Shown here: positions 15,830 through 18,178 of the stretch, piece by piece
Position numbering within the stretch: position 1 is the first letter of the stretch
Layout: each line of letters opens with the position of its first letter
Origin: Acidobacteriaceae bacterium
GTDB taxonomy: Bacteria > Acidobacteriota > Terriglobia > Terriglobales > Acidobacteriaceae
Assembly: GCA_003135495.1 (NCBI GenBank)
Contig: PLBX01000502.1
Coordinates: 1,022 to 19,199, forward strand
DNA: 18,178 nucleotides
Reading direction: 5' to 3'
Notes under the pieces: model-generated
Seen by the model: the letters and a program-made list of their open reading frames with translations, nothing else
What the model was told of the DNA's origin: nothing
Database searches by the model: none
Translations under genes and position numbers: made by a program

Positions 15830-16146
15830 TGCAAGCCGAGGGAACATCTCGAAAGTTGTTGCGGATCCACCGCGATGATAACGTTTTGATTGTCGTGACC
15901 CCGATCAAACCGGGAGACCGTGACCTGATTGACGGCCTGGAAGTCGTGTTCGCCCAAGATGTCGCGATTGGACACAAAGTCGCAGCGCGATCCATTAAAC
16001 CCGGGGAGAAAGTGTACAAGTGTGGAGTGCCCATCGGGTCTGCGAAAGAAGCGATTCCGGTAGGAACTCACATTCATCTGCACAATTTGAAAAGCGACTA
16101 CATCGCAACCTACACACTGGAGAAAGATCGTGTCTTCGTCAAGTAA
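15829..16146 (+). CDS. UxaA-family dehydratase, small (SAF domain) subunit
   Basis: The 105-residue protein matches the N-terminal SAF domain of altronate/galactarate-type dehydratases. It shows a central VAIGHKVAARSIKPGEKVYKCG region with GHK, then VPIGSAKEAIPVGTHIHLHNL, the usual end of the domain. In E. coli UxaA and GarD this domain is fused to the large domain; here, as in split forms such as SuyAB, it is a separate gene. Its ATG overlaps the RraA stop by one base, and its end overlaps the large subunit gene by 17 bases, so equal translation of the pair is likely. Confidence 0.9.
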   Translation: MQAEGTSRKLLRIHRDDNVLIVVTPIKPGDRDLIDGLEVVFAQDVAIGHKVAARSIKPGEKVYKCGVPIGSAKEAIPVGTHIHLHNLKSDYIATYTLEKDRVFVK

Positions 16147-17344
16147 TTCGCCCTCACTGCAGGGTTTTCTCCGCAGTGACGGAAGAAAAGGAATCCGGAA
16201 CTGCATCGTTGTCGCCTATCTCGTGGAGTGTGCACACCACGTAGCGCGCGAGATCGTGGATGCTTTCAAAGGCCAACCCGTTCACCTGATCGGCTTCGGC
16301 GGCTGCTACCCAAATGCGTATGCAGACCGCATGATGAATATGTTGTGCACGCATCCCAACGTTGGGGGAGTACTATTGCTCTCGCTGGGGTGCGAAAGCT
16401 TCAATCGCCACCGGCTCGAGCAAAACATCGAGAAGACCGGCCGGCCGGTGGGGACGGTCGTAATCCAGCAAACCGGTGGCACCCGGAAATCCATCGAAGC
16501 CGGCAAGGCCTTGGTAGAACAAGCGCTGAAGCAGATCGAGGCGGTGCCCAGAGTTCCGCTGCGGTTGAACGAACTGGTTGTTGGAACAGTGTGTGGGGGC
16601 TCGGACGCCACCAGTGGAATCACCGCCAATCCGGCCGTGGGACGCGCATTCGACCTGCTGGTTGAACAAGGCGCGGCGACCATCTTTGAAGAAACCGGGG
16701 AAATGATCGGACTCGAGGAGGTCATGTCTTCGCGTGCCGTGACGCCGGAACTAGGCGAGGAACTGAAGAAATCTGTCGAGAAGGCGGCTTACTACTACAG
16801 GGTCATGGGCCATGCCAGCTTCGCTCCGGGAAATGCCGAGGGCGGGCTGACTACGATCGAAGAGAAATCCATCGGCGCGTATTGCAAAAGCGGAGATTCG
16901 GAAATCTCCGGGTTGATCAAGCCGGGTGATGTCCCGCGCAAGGGCGGTTTGTATCTGCTGGATGTTGTGCCGGACGGTGAACCCCGTTTCGGTTTTCCCA
17001 ATATCAACGATAACGCAGAGATCGCAGAGTTGATCGCCTGCGGCTCCCACGTGATTCTCTTCACGACTGGGCGCGGCTCCGTCGTCGGCTCGGCGATTTC
17101 TCCCGTCATTAAAGTTTGCGCCAATCCCGAAACCTACGACCGCATGAGCGATGACATGGATGTTAACGCCGGAAGAATTCTGCGTCTGGAAGCTAGCGTG
17201 GACGAGGTCGGTAAAGAGATCTATGGCAAGGTGTTGGAAATCGCTTCGGGTGTGCAAACCTGCTCCGAGAGCCTCGGACACCAGGAATTCGTGCTGACGT
17301 ACAAGTCTTTCGAGCCCATCGGACCGCATTGCTTGCCGACGTGA
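16130..17344 (+). CDS. UxaA-family dehydratase, large subunit
   Basis: This 404-residue protein (GTG start with GGAG at 16119-16122 inside the small subunit gene) is the catalytic domain of the altronate / galactarate dehydratase and sulfolactate sulfo-lyase family. Key motifs are GFLRSDGRKGIRN near 12-24, Cys59 in GFGGCYPN, Cys88 in SLGCES, and VCGGSDATSGITANPAVG at 154-171 with Cys155. EETGE follows at 187-191, and SESLGHQEF lies near the end. The cysteines probably hold iron. Members dehydrate altronate, galactarate or similar acids, or remove sulfite from sulfolactate; sequence alone does not choose. It ends the operon that begins with the IclR gene. Confidence 0.92.
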   Translation: MSSSSNSPSLQGFLRSDGRKGIRNCIVVAYLVECAHHVAREIVDAFKGQPVHLIGFGGCYPNAYADRMMNMLCTHPNVGGVLLLSLGCESFNRHRLEQNIEKTGRPVGTVVIQQTGGTRKSIEAGKALVEQALKQIEAVPRVPLRLNELVVGTVCGGSDATSGITANPAVGRAFDLLVEQGAATIFEETGEMIGLEEVMSSRAVTPELGEELKKSVEKAAYYYRVMGHASFAPGNAEGGLTTIEEKSIGAYCKSGDSEISGLIKPGDVPRKGGLYLLDVVPDGEPRFGFPNINDNAEIAELIACGSHVILFTTGRGSVVGSAISPVIKVCANPETYDRMSDDMDVNAGRILRLEASVDEVGKEIYGKVLEIASGVQTCSESLGHQEFVLTYKSFEPIGPHCLPT

Positions 17345-17704
17345 GGTAATCAGCGGGCAAGTACCGCAATGCTGTGGAACTTTTTACCCGTCGGATCAGT
17401 TCCGCTCGCGGCGAGCTCCAGGCGTTTACAAAGTCAAGCCGCTTTCGCCCCATCATCGATTTGTGATCGTTTTCCATTCGCCGGATACCGTCTCTGAAAC
17501 CGGACTGCTCTGAAGCCCTCCGGAGAAAAAAGGCGCAAAGCTCGTCCGCAGCATTAAGCCGGATACTTTCTCCGGTTCGGTTTTAGGGCAAAAGTAGCGA
17601 AATTGCGCCGATTTCCAGCAATTTCCAGTGAAATCCAGGAAGATTTCTCTGCACTTCAGACTGCATGGCGGAGCAGGCAGTCTGGCGCTAACCTTTCTCT
17701 TGCC
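17345..17704. other. Non-coding stretch with weak hairpins
   Basis: No gene is supported here. There is a repeated GCCGGATAC (17480-17488 and 17558-17566). A perfect 8-base inverted repeat is present, CAGACTGC (17657-17664) with GCAGTCTG (17677-17684), around a 12-base loop. The stretch leads into the CAGGGAATT repeat cluster. Confidence 0.45.
17557..17577 (+). terminator. Weak candidate terminator for the UxaA operon
   Basis: AGCCGGA (17557-17563) pairs with TCCGGTT (17571-17577), with one G-T pair, around a seven-base loop, and CGGTTTTAGG follows. The T-run is short and the site is 210 bases past the last stop, so support is low. Confidence 0.2.
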
Positions 17705-17876
17705 AAATTCCCTGCTAACAGGGAATTTAACAGGGAATTTTGAAAATTTTGGCCTATAAAACCGCACTGTTTATCTCTAAGTCGCACATTTTAGAGGAGA
17801 AATGTCTTTTGAAGCGCAAATCGGAACAGGGAATTAACAGGGACGTATCAGGGAATTCATTTCCCTGATCAGGGAA
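17705..17876. repeat. Cluster of CAGGGAATT repeats with helical spacing and palindromes
   Basis: About eight copies of CAGGGAA(TT) or its complement occur. AAATTCCCTG (17705-17714) and CAGGGAATTT (17719-17728) make a perfect 10-base hairpin, and another CAGGGAATTT follows at 17731. A second group starts at 17827, 17838 (cut to CAGGGA), 17849 and 17870, with a reverse copy at 17861-17867. The spacings 11, 11 and 21 are close to one and two turns of B-DNA. ATCAGGGAA/TTCCCTGAT (17847-17869) and the 16-base palindrome TTCCCTGATCAGGGAA (17861-17876) overlap. This looks like multiple protein-binding sites or a mobile repeat, and not chance. Confidence 0.65.
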
Positions 17877-17980
17877 CTTTTGTAGGAGAGGTTGAAACCC
17901 CGTAAAGAATTCTCAGCGGAGTGACTGTTTGGCAAACTATAGTACCCAGGCACGCCACGACTGCTAGTCAGAGAGCTGGA

Positions 17981-18178
17981 TTGCAGCCGTTAAACCCTGG
18001 AGGGCGTGTCGCGAAGAAAAAACCTGACACCGCGTCAAAGCCGGAGGATTTACTGCAGACGGGTTTCACGGGCAAGCCGTTTCGATTGGTCGGGGAACCC
18101 AAACTGAGCGCGTTGCTCGATCCAGCTCAAAGGAATGTGGGCGCACAGTTTTTTGAAACTCAGATCGCGAGGCTGACG
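17981..18178 (+). CDS. Unidentified open frame, cut off by the right edge
   Basis: One plus-strand frame is open from a TAA at 17903-17905 to the window end. The downstream part reads as ordinary coding sequence (KPEDLLQTGFTGKPFRLVG, then residues such as LSALLDPAQRNVGAQFFE). I do not recognise it. The start is uncertain: TTG 17981 has GAGAG five bases upstream and a TATAGT hexamer at 17938-17943, while GTG 17921 lies further up. The strongest Shine-Dalgarno-like sequence (GGAGGG, 17999-18004) is not followed by a start in this frame, so a frameshift or remnant gene is possible. Confidence 0.35.
   Translation, partial: MQPLNPGGRVAKKKPDTASKPEDLLQTGFTGKPFRLVGEPKLSALLDPAQRNVGAQFFETQIARLT

Noticed and set aside
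15829..17344. Assignment of the UxaA pair as sulfolactate sulfo-lyase (SuyAB)
   Set aside because: The split gene form fits SuyAB, but split altronate-type dehydratases also exist and no sulfonate transport or sulfite-handling gene is nearby.
17453..17767. A 104-codon minus-strand frame ending in the repeat cluster
   Set aside because: Its N-terminus (KFPVKFPVSREFG) is just the translated CAGGGAATTT repeat, and there is no Shine-Dalgarno or known domain. It was treated as repeat-derived.
17802..17837. An 11-codon ATG frame after AGAGGAGA, before the second repeat group
   Set aside because: The purine-rich site is only two bases from the ATG, the peptide ends inside the repeats, and nothing supports translation.
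17705..17876. CRISPR array
   Set aside because: The units are only 8-10 bases, occur in both orientations and have short uneven spacers, so they are not CRISPR repeats.

Overview
This window looks like an accessory sugar-catabolism region on the chromosome of a soil-type, moderately GC-rich bacterium. The best guess is Acidobacteriota (Terriglobia-like). That guess is inference from gene content: a CRTAC1/ASPIC-UnbV protein, a TPR plus haem c protein, RhaT-family transport and GGGAATT-type intergenic repeats. No rRNA, tRNA, transposase, integrase or CRISPR array is visible.

Layout, left to right. (1) Positions 1-1417 (minus) hold the N-terminal part of an exported TPR protein with two haem c motifs; it runs off the left edge. 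(2) Positions 1492-10805 form a deoxysugar / sugar-acid block. It holds a first enolase-superfamily dehydratase (minus), a dispersed palindromic repeat, a RhaT-family permease (plus), an exported CRTAC1 protein and an FAH-family hydrolase (both minus), a Gfo/Idh/MocA oxidoreductase (plus), L-fuconate dehydratase (minus), a RhaM-type mutarotase and an amidohydrolase-2 sugar lactonase (both plus). Together these cover most of the non-phosphorylative L-fucose route: mutarotation, oxidation, lactone hydrolysis, dehydration, then hydrolysis of 2,4-diketo-3-deoxy-L-fuconate to pyruvate and lactate. The usual SDR enzyme, 2-keto-3-deoxy-L-fuconate 4-dehydrogenase, is not seen here.

(3) Positions 10802-17344 form a second, IclR-type-controlled block. 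A class III CoA-transferase (minus) lies divergent to a tightly packed plus-strand operon: IclR regulator, MaoC-like hydratase, a solute-binding-like protein with no signal peptide, a second MaoC-like protein with a changed active site, an RraA-type aldolase-like protein, and a split UxaA-family dehydratase (small SAF subunit plus large subunit). An imperfect palindrome in the divergent promoter is a candidate operator. The overall reaction of this block cannot be assigned from sequence. A CoA-ester hydration step next to a sugar-acid dehydratase and a pyruvate-type aldolase is an unusual combination and is the best candidate here for an undescribed pathway.

(4) Positions 17345-18178 are mostly non-coding. 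They contain hairpins and a cluster of CAGGGAATT-type repeats in both orientations, several of them about one or two helical turns apart. An unidentified open frame then runs off the right edge.
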